The translations under genes were made by a program, and so were the position numbers. Source: Bryobacterales bacterium (GTDB lineage: Bacteria; Acidobacteriota; Terriglobia; Bryobacterales; Bryobacteraceae). From it: a stretch of DNA of 64,000 nucleotides. Under the pieces are notes generated by a model, which was given only the letters and a program-made list of their open reading frames with translations, did not search any database and was not told the DNA's origin. The stretch is taken from positions 1 through 64,000 of the forward strand of contig JADJWL010000025.1 of the NCBI GenBank assembly GCA_016716385.1. The letters run 5' to 3'. Within the stretch, counting starts at the first letter, position 1; every line of letters begins with the position of its first letter. Shown here piece by piece: positions 30,398 through 38,818 of the stretch.

Positions 30398-30967
30398 CTA
30401 CTCCCGGTACGGGTCCTCGTCAATCCGGCGAATCCCTTCATCCCATGCTCTCCAGCAGTAGTGCACTCCACTCCATACGGTCAGGACCGCGACCGGCACA
30501 AGCAGGCCCCCCGTCAGGAAGGAGAGGGCCTGATGAGGCCAGGCGTCCCGCAGCAGCACCGCGGCCGCCAGCAGGATTTGGAGGAACGTCGAGAGCTTTC
30601 CCCAGAGACTCGGAGGAAACTGCCGTTGCCCTCGGGCGGCGAGGAAGCCCACACCCGACAGGATGAAGAGATCTCTGCCGAGGACGAAGAAAACCAGCCA
30701 CAACGGCAAGGCTCCCGAATACCCGAAAGCGGCATACAACCCGCTGAGCAGCAACTTGTCAGCGACCGGATCGAGGTAGGCTCCGAAGCGCGATTCCTGG
30801 CTCCAGTGGCGGGCGACCCACCCGTCCAGAGCGTCAGTGACAGCCGCGCAGACGAAGATCGCCAGCGCCGCGCGATGCCGCCCCGCAACAACGAAACCGA
30901 GCAGGACCGGCACCAGCAGCAACCGGACTCCGGTGAGCAGGTTGGCTATGTTCAGCACACGCGCCAT
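30398..30967 (-). CDS. pgsA: CDP-alcohol phosphatidyltransferase, PgsA type
   Basis: 189 residues from the ATG at 30967. It makes phosphatidylglycerol phosphate from CDP-diacylglycerol, or a related phospholipid. The family motif is complete: D48-G-x2-A-R-x8-G62-x3-D66-x3-D70, within DALDGWVAR and GAYLDPVADK. Several membrane helices surround it. It is the first gene of a four-gene minus-strand operon and has a consensus TATAAT 13 nt upstream. Other members of the family cannot be fully excluded. Confidence 0.88.
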   Translation of the reverse strand: MARVLNIANLLTGVRLLLVPVLLGFVVAGRHRAALAIFVCAAVTDALDGWVARHWSQESRFGAYLDPVADKLLLSGLYAAFGYSGALPLWLVFFVLGRDLFILSGVGFLAARGQRQFPPSLWGKLSTFLQILLAAAVLLRDAWPHQALSFLTGGLLVPVAVLTVWSGVHYCWRAWDEGIRRIDEDPYRE

Positions 30968-30979
30968 AGCAAAGGGGGG

Positions 30980-30985
30980 ATTATA
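30980..30985 (-). promoter_or_regulatory. Consensus -10 (TATAAT) for pgsA
   Basis: The minus strand has TATAAT, then a C/T-rich 12-base spacer, then the pgsA ATG. The divergent racemase gene starts 52 bases away on the other side. Confidence 0.5.
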
Positions 30986-31036
30986 GCAGCGACGCTCCGG
31001 TTGCGTGCCGGACAGCGGGCAGTTAGGCTTCCAAAG

Positions 31037-31696
31037 ATGGGAAATACTCTCGCGCTGCTGCACACCAGCCCTGTGCTGGTTCCGGTATTCCAGGCGCTGG
31101 CAGGAGACCTGGCTGTGTTCCACATGGTGGATGAGAGCCTCCTGCAGAATACGATCCGTGCCGGGGTTCTCGAGAAGACGACGATCCGGCGGGTCATCCG
31201 GCATATCGAATCGGCACGGGAAGCCGGCGCCGGCGCGGTGCTGGTGACCTGCTCATCAATCGGCGCGGCGGTTCCGGTGGCACGGCAACTCTTCGATTTC
31301 CCCGTCATTCGCGTGGATGAACGGATGGCCCGGCGAGCGATCGAATCCGGGACCCGCATCGGCGTGCTCGCCACTCTGCGGTCGACACTCGAGCCCACGG
31401 CGGCGCTGATCCGGGACACCGCGAGCAAACAAGCCAGGGACGTGGCCGTTGTTACCCGGTTGTGCGAGGGCGCCTTCCAGGCAGTGACCCGGGGAGATAC
31501 AGCAGGTCACGACGCAGCCGTGCTCGATGGACTCGAGTCGCTGGGGCGCGAAGTCGACGTTGTGGTGCTGGCGCAGGCGTCCATGGCGCGAGTCGCCGGT
31601 GCGCTGCCCGTGGGAGCGCGGCAGGTCGCGATCTTGTCGAGCCCGGCGCTGGCGATGGAGGATGCCAGGGAGCGGCTTCTGCAAAAGATCGGTTAG
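31037..31696 (+). CDS. Aspartate/glutamate racemase-family protein
   Basis: 219 residues from the ATG at 31037; the same frame is open further upstream but only as antisense to pgsA. Asp/Glu/hydantoin racemase fold with the two cysteine-region signatures partly visible: AVLVTCSSIGAAVP carries the first catalytic-type Cys, while the second region reads VVLAQASMARV with Ala where many racemases have Cys. It may be a one-cysteine member such as a decarboxylase-like or isomerase-like variant. GTRIGVLATLRSTLEPT is typical of the family. The substrate is unknown. Confidence 0.75.
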   Translation: MGNTLALLHTSPVLVPVFQALAGDLAVFHMVDESLLQNTIRAGVLEKTTIRRVIRHIESAREAGAGAVLVTCSSIGAAVPVARQLFDFPVIRVDERMARRAIESGTRIGVLATLRSTLEPTAALIRDTASKQARDVAVVTRLCEGAFQAVTRGDTAGHDAAVLDGLESLGREVDVVVLAQASMARVAGALPVGARQVAILSSPALAMEDARERLLQKIG

Positions 31697-31711
31697 AACA
31701 CTTAATCCCAC

Positions 31712-31740
31712 TTGTCAAGTACCAGGACTCCTGATACAGT
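31712..31740 (+). promoter_or_regulatory. Sigma70-like promoter (TTGTCA-17-TACAGT)
   Basis: A -35 TTGTCA (31712-31717) and a -10 TACAGT (31735-31740) are exactly 17 bases apart, just after the racemase stop. It would transcribe the beta-helix gene with a leader of about 250 bases. Confidence 0.5.
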
Positions 31741-31994
31741 ACTAGAGATCCTCATGTGTTTCCGCTACCCGCTCCGGTGCGGGTTCTGTTCGCAAGCTGT
31801 CCAGGCACCCGAGGATTCACCGTAAACGCATGCCGCGATTCCCGCTCCCCAGGACGCGGTTCGGGTTGAGATAGAACATTGTGCCGCTGTTTTGTTTAAA
31901 TCCTGCCCCAGGGAACCGCGCTCAGGCGTTTCTCACCGGGCTTCTGAGGCGCAATGGTTCGAGGACCTATTTGTCCGCTCGGCGTGGGCGGAGC
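31741..31994 (+). other. Long untranslated leader candidate
   Basis: About 250 bases between the promoter above and the preferred start at 31995. It contains a small 6-bp hairpin (ACCCGC with GCGGGT, about 31768-31785). A GTG at 31881 keeps the frame open, so part could be coding, but the signal peptide argues for 31995. I recognise no riboswitch. Confidence 0.35.
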
Positions 31995-34814
31995 ATGATT
32001 CCTCCGATCTCGATCTGTTGGTGCCACCTTGTGATCGCTCTCCCGGTCATCATTCTCGCGTTCGTGGGCGCGCTTCCCGTGACGGCGGCGATTCTTCCGG
32101 TCGGGCAGGGCAGCCCGTTTCGCTCGCCGTGCGAGGCAGTCCAGGCTGCACGCCCGGGTGACACGATCGAGGTGGCGGGATCAATGAGTTGGCGCGGCGA
32201 CGTCTGCGTGATCCGGACGCGCGACCTGACGATCCGTTCGGTGGGGCAAGGCAGGGCGAGAATTGAAGTTTCGGAGGACACGCCGCTGGGCGCCGGACAG
32301 GCCATCTGGACTGTCCAGGCGCCAGGCGTCGTGATCGAAGGCGTTGAATTCCGCGGCGCCGCGGCAGGGACCGCGATTCGCGTCGCGGGCGGCGCCGGGG
32401 TGACGATCCGTCACGTGCTGATCCAAGGCAACAAGACCGGCTTGGAAACCGGCGACGGCGCCGGCACGGTCACAATCGGAGCCTCCGAGTTCCGGAATAA
32501 CGGGAACAACCTGGACGTCGGCAGAATCTCCCGATTCGATCTCACTGGCAGCTATTCGCACCGCAGCCTGAACGGGAGCCTCGTGAGATCGCGCGCCGCT
32601 GAAAACCGGATCCTGTACAACCGTCTGACGCAGGAAGAGGGACGCAGCGCATTCGTCCTGGATCTGACCGAAGCGGGGCCCTCGACGGTGATGGGTAACC
32701 TGATCCAGCAGGCTGAGCAGCCAATCGATCCCATCATCTTTGCCGCGGGCGATCAACTGCTGCGGGTCGAAAGCAACACCTTCGTCAACGCGCACGACAG
32801 CGGGACGTTCATCCACAGCACGGCGGCGCCGGCGGTCATCCGGAACAACATCTTCGCCGGACCCGGCACAATTTCCAATCACCCCGCCTCAAGCATGGCC
32901 GGCAACTTCACCGGCGACCCTGGATTCGTCGCTGGCGACTCGTTTGATTACCGGTTGACGCCGGTATCGCCCGCCGTCGGGGCCGGGGTGGAAAGCGGCG
33001 GTCCCATGCCCGCCTTCCAGTACGTTCACCCGCTTTGTCTCGAGACTCGGAGCACTCGCGGCACTCCCGACGCCGGAGCCTGGGAGTTCGGAGGCGGCGG
33101 TGAACCCTGCGATTCCGCTGTCTTCGGGTCGGTGGACACGGCGGTCAAGGCCCAGGAAGGCGCCGCCTTCCGTGCGGCGGCAAGGATGCCGGCGGCGGCA
33201 ACCGCTTCGCTCCAATTGTCGTCGGGAACGGCCTCCGCGGGCGGATCCGCCACGCTGGCGCTGCACCTGTCGGGTGGTGCACAGCCATCGGCCCTGCAGT
33301 GGACTGTCACGTTCTCGGCCGCTCAGATCTCGGCCATCCAGATGACTGCTGGACCGGCGGCGACGGCAGCGGCCAAGAGCCTCAGTTGCAACGCCACATC
33401 CGGCGCGTTGACGTGCGTTGTGGTGGGGTTGAATGCCACGCCGATGGCGGATGGCGTGGTGGCCCAGGCCGTTGTCCAGTTGACGGCTGGCGCGGCCGGA
33501 TCGGTCGCCTTACAGGTCCTGAATCCCGTAGCCGTGACACCAGGCGGACAGCGCATTCCGGCCGCGGCCACAGGCGGGTCGGTGGCGGTCCAACAGGCGG
33601 TCGCGCCTCCTCCTGCAGTGGCAGGCCTGCGCTATGTCCCGCTGCATCCGTGCAGGCTGCTGGAGACGCGGCCGGAGTACAACGTCGACGGACGGTCCGG
33701 CGCCTTCGGACCTCCCTACTTCCAGGGCGGAGAGATCCGCACACTGGTCCCGTCGGAATCTCCACTGTGCGCAATTCCCTGGCACGCCAAAGCGCTCATT
33801 CTCAACGTCACCGTGGTGCCGCGTGGAGGCGTGGATTCCGTCACGGTCTGGCCCGCCGGACAGGCGCGGCCACAGTTCAGAACCGTGAGCGCGCCGGACG
33901 GGGCCATTGCTGCCAATTCCGCGATCGTCGCGTTGGGAGCGGGCGGTGCAATCAGCGTCTTCGCTTCGAACGCCACCGATCTCATTCTCGACGTGAGCGG
34001 CTACTTCACCGACCAGGCCCAGGTATCGAACCTCGTGTACCATCCGCTCCCGCCTTGTCGCGTGCTCGACACCAGGGCACCGTACCGGTCGCCGGCGGGC
34101 CCCTTCGGCCCCCCAACACTCCAGGCCCATGAGACCCGGCGGGTCCAGATTCCAGCGACGCCATACTGCCAGATTCCCCAGGGAGCGGCGGCTTACTCGC
34201 TGACACTGACGGTGGTCCCCCACGAGACGCTCGCCTTCCTGACCGCATGGCCGGCAGGGAGCGCACGGCCGAACGTGTCGACGATCAACTCGCCGGACGG
34301 CCGCGTGGCGGCAAACAGCGTCGTGGTGCCGGCAGGGCAGAATGGCGCCATTGACTTGTTCGCCCATGACAGCACGGACGCGCTAATCGATATCACGGGC
34401 TATTTCGCTCCGGATGACGGACAGAACGGGCTGTATTATTACCCCGTTTCTCAGTGCCGGGCAGCCGATACGATCTCTTTCCCGCACGGAGGAGCCTTCG
34501 GAGGACCGATGTTCGGCGCAGAAACGACGCGAACCGTTCCGGTTCCGTCGGCGCCGGGTTGCTCCGGCATTTCCGCAGGAGCACGCGGCTACGCGCTGAA
34601 CGTGACAGCTCTGCCCAGCGGGTCCCCGATGCCGTTCCTGACCGTGTGGCCGGCCGGGCAGTTGCAGCCTGTTGCATCGATGCTGAACGCGATGAACGGC
34701 CAGACCGTATCGAATGCCGCCATCGTCCCGGCCGGCGCCGGAGGCGCGGTCAACATTTTCACGCACCAGCCGACGCACATATTCCTCGAAATCGCCGGAT
34801 ACTTCGGCCGCTAG
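31995..34814 (+). CDS. Secreted beta-helix protein with a cohesin-like domain and three long C-terminal repeats
   Basis: About 939 residues from the ATG at 31995, chosen for its signal peptide (LVIALPVIILAFVGALPVTAA). Residues about 40-360 form a right-handed beta-helix of the pectate-lyase type (VIEGVEFRGAAAGTAIRV, NNIFAGPG, SPAVGAG). A cohesin-like beta-sandwich follows (about 395-530). The C-terminal 400 residues are three repeats of about 130 residues, at about 33618-34014, 34030-34416 and 34429-34811. Each starts with a CR-x-x-(D/E)T element and ends with an AN(or SN)-x-x-(I/V)V...DV-x-GYF-like strand. No catalytic residues are evident; a surface adhesin or glycan-binding role is a guess. 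Confidence 0.8.
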   Translation: MIPPISICWCHLVIALPVIILAFVGALPVTAAILPVGQGSPFRSPCEAVQAARPGDTIEVAGSMSWRGDVCVIRTRDLTIRSVGQGRARIEVSEDTPLGAGQAIWTVQAPGVVIEGVEFRGAAAGTAIRVAGGAGVTIRHVLIQGNKTGLETGDGAGTVTIGASEFRNNGNNLDVGRISRFDLTGSYSHRSLNGSLVRSRAAENRILYNRLTQEEGRSAFVLDLTEAGPSTVMGNLIQQAEQPIDPIIFAAGDQLLRVESNTFVNAHDSGTFIHSTAAPAVIRNNIFAGPGTISNHPASSMAGNFTGDPGFVAGDSFDYRLTPVSPAVGAGVESGGPMPAFQYVHPLCLETRSTRGTPDAGAWEFGGGGEPCDSAVFGSVDTAVKAQEGAAFRAAARMPAAATASLQLSSGTASAGGSATLALHLSGGAQPSALQWTVTFSAAQISAIQMTAGPAATAAAKSLSCNATSGALTCVVVGLNATPMADGVVAQAVVQLTAGAAGSVALQVLNPVAVTPGGQRIPAAATGGSVAVQQAVAPPPAVAGLRYVPLHPCRLLETRPEYNVDGRSGAFGPPYFQGGEIRTLVPSESPLCAIPWHAKALILNVTVVPRGGVDSVTVWPAGQARPQFRTVSAPDGAIAANSAIVALGAGGAISVFASNATDLILDVSGYFTDQAQVSNLVYHPLPPCRVLDTRAPYRSPAGPFGPPTLQAHETRRVQIPATPYCQIPQGAAAYSLTLTVVPHETLAFLTAWPAGSARPNVSTINSPDGRVAANSVVVPAGQNGAIDLFAHDSTDALIDITGYFAPDDGQNGLYYYPVSQCRAADTISFPHGGAFGGPMFGAETTRTVPVPSAPGCSGISAGARGYALNVTALPSGSPMPFLTVWPAGQLQPVASMLNAMNGQTVSNAAIVPAGAGGAVNIFTHQPTHIFLEIAGYFGR

Positions 34815-35491
34815 GACGCCGCGAGAATTCCCCGCGCCCGGGAAAAGACCGAAAGCAGCATTGGCGCCGTTAACCTGCCGGTCGACGTATTCTGCTGGCT
34901 CGGATGATAGGACGCCAGCAGAACCGGATGAAGCGCGTGCTCCGCCCCATGAGCGAAAGGGAACGCGGTCCGCGAACCGATCACGCCGCGATCCTGAAGG
35001 ATTCCGAGGTAGGTGTCGAAGGCGATTCGGCCCAGCGCGACAACAACCTGGACTCCGGAGAGGACCGCCAGTTCGCGCTCCAGGTATCCACGGCAGGCAG
35101 CCATCTCGTCGCGGGACGGCTTGTTATCCGGCGGGGCACATCGGACGGCGGCACTGATGAAGGCATCCCGCAGGACCAGGCCGTCAAAGCGGGAGACGCT
35201 GTGTGCCTGCGAGGCGAAGCCCGTGTCGTGCAGGGCGCGGTACAGCCAGTCGCCGGACCGGTCACCGGTGAACATACGCCCGGTGCGATTCGCGCCGTGC
35301 GCCGCCGGAGCGAGCCCGACAATCAGCAGTCGCGCCCCTGCGTCGCCGAAACCGGGCACCGGACGGCCCCAGTAGTCTTCGTCGCGATAGGCACGCCGCT
35401 TCACCCGCGCAACATTCTCCCGGTACGCGACGAGCCTGGGGCAGCGCCGGCACGAAACCACTTCGTGGCCGATGATCTCCAGCATGCTCAC
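34811..35491 (-). CDS. Uracil-DNA glycosylase, family 5 (UdgB-like)
   Basis: 226 residues. It removes uracil and possibly other deaminated bases from DNA. Four cysteines (C14, C17, C118, C133) fit the iron-sulfur cluster of families 4 and 5. The motif GLAPAAHGANRTGRMFTGD is the family-5 active-site loop, and LLASYHPSQQNTSTGRL carries the second motif. The GTG start overlaps the HEAT-gene stop (GTGA); an ATG two codons in is an alternative. Its stop shares CTAG with the convergent beta-helix gene. Confidence 0.9.
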   Translation of the reverse strand: MSMLEIIGHEVVSCRRCPRLVAYRENVARVKRRAYRDEDYWGRPVPGFGDAGARLLIVGLAPAAHGANRTGRMFTGDRSGDWLYRALHDTGFASQAHSVSRFDGLVLRDAFISAAVRCAPPDNKPSRDEMAACRGYLERELAVLSGVQVVVALGRIAFDTYLGILQDRGVIGSRTAFPFAHGAEHALHPVLLASYHPSQQNTSTGRLTAPMLLSVFSRARGILAAS

Positions 35492-36267
35492 CTGGCCCGT
35501 TTTGCCCCGATGCGGATGACTGCCGCGGCAGCGGTGAAACGGACCGTCTCATTCGAGTGATACATGGCGGGTGCAATGGTTGGAATCGAGCCGCCCGCAC
35601 GGCGATGCGCGAGGGCGCGGAGCGCGGTCACCCGCACGGCCCAGTTGGTGTCGAACGCCGCCTGCTCGAGGGTCTTGATGCTGCGCGGGTCGCGGTCTTC
35701 CGCGAGTGCATCGGCGGCCACGGCCCGGGCGGCGGCGCCGTGATCCTTCATCAGTTCAGCCGCCATGAAGAACGGCATGGAGAAGGGACCCAGCAGAATC
35801 GAAGCGCCCTGACGCGAACCGATCTTGATCAGAGTCGACCGCTTGCGGTACTTCCCCATGAATTCGCCTCCGGATCCGGAGCGTTCGCCGAGAGCGACGT
35901 CGGTCAGCACCCCGCGCGAGGAGCGGTCTCCGAGGTCCCACAGAGCCTGAGCCGCCGCAAAGACGACGCCTGCATCCTCGTCGTCGAGCGCCGCCTTGAT
36001 CTTGGGAATGGCCGCGCGGGCGTCCATCTCGGCGAGTGCTTGAACAGCCGCCACACGCACCTCGGGGTTGGCGTCGGATAGGGATCCTTCCGCAAGTTTT
36101 CTCCCTTTCACGCCCCCGGCCAGTCCGAGGGCGAGCACGGCGCGGGCCCGGCGCTCGCTGTTCCTTTCGTCGGACAGACCATCTTCCAGCACCTTCCAGG
36201 CTTCGGCGCCGCGGTCCTGGGCTATTGCCCCGATGCAGAGCAGGCTGAGGATCAGGATCCGTCCCAT
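35488..36267 (-). CDS. Secreted HEAT-repeat protein
   Basis: 259 residues with a signal peptide (MGRILILSLLCIGAIAQ). HEAT-type helical repeats are visible: ARAVLALGLAGG, NPEVRVAAVQALAEMD, DAGVVFAAAQALWDLGD, then later AARAVAADALAEDRD and WAVRVTALRALAHR and ETVRFTAAAAVIRIG. Such repeats form protein-binding solenoids. AAGGAGGC precedes the ATG. It is 12 bases after alr and overlaps the UDG gene, so the three form an operon, although no shared process is obvious. Confidence 0.82.
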   Translation of the reverse strand: MGRILILSLLCIGAIAQDRGAEAWKVLEDGLSDERNSERRARAVLALGLAGGVKGRKLAEGSLSDANPEVRVAAVQALAEMDARAAIPKIKAALDDEDAGVVFAAAQALWDLGDRSSRGVLTDVALGERSGSGGEFMGKYRKRSTLIKIGSRQGASILLGPFSMPFFMAAELMKDHGAAARAVAADALAEDRDPRSIKTLEQAAFDTNWAVRVTALRALAHRRAGGSIPTIAPAMYHSNETVRFTAAAAVIRIGAKRAR

Positions 36268-36279
36268 GGCGTGCCTCCT

Positions 36280-37401
36280 TCAGTCGACGTAGATGCGCTT
36301 GACTCGCGGTCCGATGCCGCAGAGCAAGTCGTAGGAAATCGTACCGGCCAGACGAGCAACCTGCTGGGCGTCGAGTGCGACACCGCCATTGTCTCCAAGG
36401 ATCATGACGGCATCCCCCACACCCACCTGAGGAACCGCGGTCAGATCGATCGTGGTGAGGTCCATCGAGACAGTCCCGACGATGGGAACCAGGCGGTCGC
36501 CGGCGATCATCCGTCCGCGGTTGGAGAGCTGGTGCGGCAAGCCATCGGCGTATCCTGCGGCCACCACGCCCAGCCGCATCGGGTGCGACGCATGAAAGGT
36601 CGCCCCGTACCCGACCGGTGCGCCTTCCGGTATGTCCTTCACGGCGAGAATGCGGGCCTTCCATTGCAGCGCCGGAGCAACTCGCAGAACGGGCGCCGCG
36701 GGCGCGGGCCGTGCCGGCGACACATAGCCGTAGAGGGCGTGTCCGGGCCGAACCAGATTGTGCCACGCGGCCCGGCGCCACTCCGGGGAGCGTGGATAGG
36801 CGATCGCGTTCGTGCTCGCGGTGTGCCGCCACGGGGGGCGAATCCCCATCGCCTCGCAACGCTGGGTCGCCTGCGCGAAGGCTTCCAACTGGTGCACAGT
36901 CTGAAGCGAACCCAAGTCGGAGGGAGAGGCCAGATGCGTCATGAGCCCTTCCGGCGGACGGGGCAAGGCCGCCAGCACGCCTTCCAGCCCGTTGCGCACA
37001 CCCAGCCTCGCCAGGCCGGTGTCGACCTTGAGATGCCAGGGACGGTGGGGCGCAGATTCTGCGAGGACCCGTGCGTCATCGAGCGAGTGGATTGCGGGGG
37101 TCAGGTCGTACGCCGTCAAGGCTTCGCATTCGTCCGGCAGAAACCCGGCCATGATCAAAATGCGGGCGCGGCTCCCTGCTTCCCGTAGCGCGACACCTTC
37201 GCTCACGGAACTGACGGCGAGCCACCGGATCCCGGCGCCTTCCAGGATGTCTGCCACTTCGGCCATCCCGTGCCCGTACGCGTCCGCTTTGACCACGCCC
37301 ATCACGGCGGCAGAGCCAACGACGGTCCTGATGGCGTTGTAGTTCGCGACAATGCGCGAGCGCGACACTTCCACCCACGAACGGGCGCATGGGCCAGGCA
37401 C
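36280..37401 (-). CDS. alr: Alanine racemase
   Basis: 373 residues from a GTG at 37401. PLP enzyme making D-alanine for peptidoglycan. The PLP lysine is K38 in VVKADAYGHG. The second-domain tyrosine lies in GYGATFHA and the late block is VGTVSMDLTTIDLT with VGDAVMILG. The start is supported by GGAAGG directly before it and a GATAAT six bases further up; a GTG nine codons in is the alternative. The frame is open far upstream but only as noise. Confidence 0.9.
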   Translation of the reverse strand: MPGPCARSWVEVSRSRIVANYNAIRTVVGSAAVMGVVKADAYGHGMAEVADILEGAGIRWLAVSSVSEGVALREAGSRARILIMAGFLPDECEALTAYDLTPAIHSLDDARVLAESAPHRPWHLKVDTGLARLGVRNGLEGVLAALPRPPEGLMTHLASPSDLGSLQTVHQLEAFAQATQRCEAMGIRPPWRHTASTNAIAYPRSPEWRRAAWHNLVRPGHALYGYVSPARPAPAAPVLRVAPALQWKARILAVKDIPEGAPVGYGATFHASHPMRLGVVAAGYADGLPHQLSNRGRMIAGDRLVPIVGTVSMDLTTIDLTAVPQVGVGDAVMILGDNGGVALDAQQVARLAGTISYDLLCGIGPRVKRIYVD

Positions 37402-37407
37402 CCTTCC

Positions 37408-37413
37408 ATTATC
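37408..37413 (-). promoter_or_regulatory. -10-like GATAAT before alr
   Basis: The minus strand reads GATAAT, then GGAAGG, then the GTG start. The same spacing is seen at 17299 and 42941. Confidence 0.35.
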
Positions 37414-37439
37414 GCCGTGGGTCAGAGGCGCGGGCTCTC

Positions 37440-37949
37440 TTACTCCAGTCGTCCGGCTGCCGCCGCACGGACCTCCTCTTTGTCCAGCAGGAAGCCCATG
37501 ATCTGGTGTTCGTCGGCGCGAACCTTGCGCAGCACGCTGGCTGCTTCGCTGCGGAATAGCCGGCCGATCAGTTCGCGATTGACGTGGGCCACATACACCT
37601 TGCCATCCTGTTCGTACACGGCGAGGGTGCAGGGCATCATCGAGACACAGCGCCGCTTGTGGGAGCCCAGCAGATCGGCGGCATGTTTCTCGTGGCAGAG
37701 TTCGATCAGTTGCAGAGGCGCCGCAGGGATCGTCTTCGCGCTCATGTCCGTAATCCGGGAGACGTTCCATCCCTGCTCAGTGGCGTTTGCGGAAAGGGTT
37801 TCGACCGTTGTCTGGAAATCGTACGGGCTGAGATGTTCGTGGATCACAACATGGCGGAAGGTGACAACCATCGCGACAATGGTGATGGCCGCGCCCATCG
37901 CAGCACCGTAGAGACCCAAGGCAACATTACTGCGGAACACGCTTGGCAT
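37440..37949 (-). CDS. Membrane-anchored DUF302 protein
   Basis: 169 residues. An N-terminal membrane segment (LGLYGAAMGAAITIVAMVV) is followed by a DUF302 domain: SPYDFQTTVETLSANATEQGW, IELCHEKHAADLL, SMMPCTLAVYEQDGKVYVAHVN. DUF302 domains are small alpha-beta proteins of unclear role, often near redox or metal genes. Cysteines at CHEKH and MMPC are conserved-looking. AGGAGGG precedes the ATG and a TACGAT lies about 27 bases upstream. Confidence 0.8.
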   Translation of the reverse strand: MPSVFRSNVALGLYGAAMGAAITIVAMVVTFRHVVIHEHLSPYDFQTTVETLSANATEQGWNVSRITDMSAKTIPAAPLQLIELCHEKHAADLLGSHKRRCVSMMPCTLAVYEQDGKVYVAHVNRELIGRLFRSEAASVLRKVRADEHQIMGFLLDKEEVRAAAAGRLE

Positions 37950-37975
37950 CGTGCCCTCCTAGGTCCTCTACCTGT

Positions 37976-37981
37976 ATCGTA
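37976..37981 (-). promoter_or_regulatory. -10-like TACGAT for the DUF302 gene
   Basis: The minus strand has TACGAT 26 bases before the ATG, with an AGGAGGG ribosome-binding site between. It lies just after the terminator of the upstream gene. Confidence 0.35.
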
Positions 37982-37993
37982 CACCTAAGCCGC

Positions 37994-38028
37994 AAAAAGA
38001 AAAATGCCCGGCGACCGGGTCGCCGGGC
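37994..38028 (-). terminator. Rho-independent terminator after the DUF1326 gene
   Basis: A perfect 10-bp stem (38006-38015 with 38019-38028, GCCCGGCGAC and complement) with a 3-base loop, followed on the minus strand by ATTTTTCTTTTT. It starts 25 bases after the DUF1326 stop. Confidence 0.88.
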
Positions 38029-38052
38029 AGGAGCGGAACGGCAGACTTCGTC

Positions 38053-38730
38053 CTATTCGGAGTCGTGCTGGAAGCTGCCGACAAACGAACTGCGCTTGTT
38101 CGGGCTGCTCCACTGGGTCCCCAGACCCTGACCGGAAAACGTGTGCGAGACAGCGACCGCCGGCATAGCGTGATCGGTCTTATTGAGCGGGGGAGACCAG
38201 ATCTCTTCGTTGCGGCAAATGTGGTCGCCTTCGTTGATGGCTCGGGTCTCGATGGTGGCGAGCGTCCCGGCCGTCAGCTTGGCCTTGGTTGTGTGAATGT
38301 TGTTGTTCTCAAAGGTCAGCTCGATCGGCGCCGCGTCTACGCGGGTCACGTCGGCCAGCAGTTCGCCGCCCACCTTGCGGGCAAACGACGCGAGCGCGAG
38401 GCGCTGTTCGGGAGTCGCGCGTTCGTCGACGATGACCACCGACTTCACTGGATAGTGCGGGGTGTAGACGTCCCCCAGCGTGGTGTTGGCGCGGACCGCG
38501 GCCACGACGGACAAACCAGTCAGATCGACGCCCTGCCACGAGCCCTGGCGTACTTTCCAGCCAAACACCGCCAACTCGCCGATCAAGCCGGTCTCCGCAT
38601 TTGCGAAACAGGGTCCGGTGAATATGTCGGCCGTGCGGGCCTCGATGTATTCACCTGAAATGGTCTTCGACGGGAGGCTGGCGCCGATCGCCAGACCGCC
38701 CGCGAGCACAAACGTGAGCAATATCTTCAT
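38053..38730 (-). CDS. Secreted DUF1326-family protein
   Basis: 225 residues from the ATG at 38730, which has GAGG 7 nt upstream and a signal peptide (MKILLTFVLAGGLAIGASLP). The DUF1326 pattern is visible: ISGEYIEARTADIFTGPCFANAE, then LTGLSVVAAVRAN and YPVKSVVIVDERATPEQRLAL. The family's function is unknown. It is a single transcription unit between two terminators, with TATACT just upstream. The C-terminal TFSGQGLGTQWS is unassigned. Confidence 0.82.
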   Translation of the reverse strand: MKILLTFVLAGGLAIGASLPSKTISGEYIEARTADIFTGPCFANAETGLIGELAVFGWKVRQGSWQGVDLTGLSVVAAVRANTTLGDVYTPHYPVKSVVIVDERATPEQRLALASFARKVGGELLADVTRVDAAPIELTFENNNIHTTKAKLTAGTLATIETRAINEGDHICRNEEIWSPPLNKTDHAMPAVAVSHTFSGQGLGTQWSSPNKRSSFVGSFQHDSE

Positions 38731-38749
38731 CGAGTCACCTCGTCCTCTC

Positions 38750-38755
38750 AGTATA
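38750..38755 (-). promoter_or_regulatory. -10-like TATACT for the DUF1326 gene
   Basis: The minus strand has TATACT 19 bases before the ATG, immediately after the T-run of the upstream terminator. Confidence 0.45.
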
Positions 38756-38756
38756 C

Positions 38757-38793
38757 AAAAACATCGCCGCGGGACAGTCTCCCATCCCGCGGC
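38757..38793 (-). terminator. Rho-independent terminator after the molybdenum-hydroxylase operon
   Basis: A 9-bp stem (38766-38774 with 38785-38793, GCCGCGGGA and complement) with a 10-base loop, followed on the minus strand by GATGTTTTTG. It lies 25 bases past the small Cys-rich ORF. Confidence 0.75.
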
Positions 38794-38818
38794 TGGTTCC
38801 AAAAACAGCGGTCTGCCG

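Noticed and set aside
30374..31036. N-terminal extension of the racemase frame
   Set aside because: It is antisense to pgsA. The family starts at the ATG at 31037.
31760..31790. Terminator after the racemase gene
   Set aside because: The stem is only 6 bp with no T run, and it lies downstream of a promoter, so it is more likely part of the leader.
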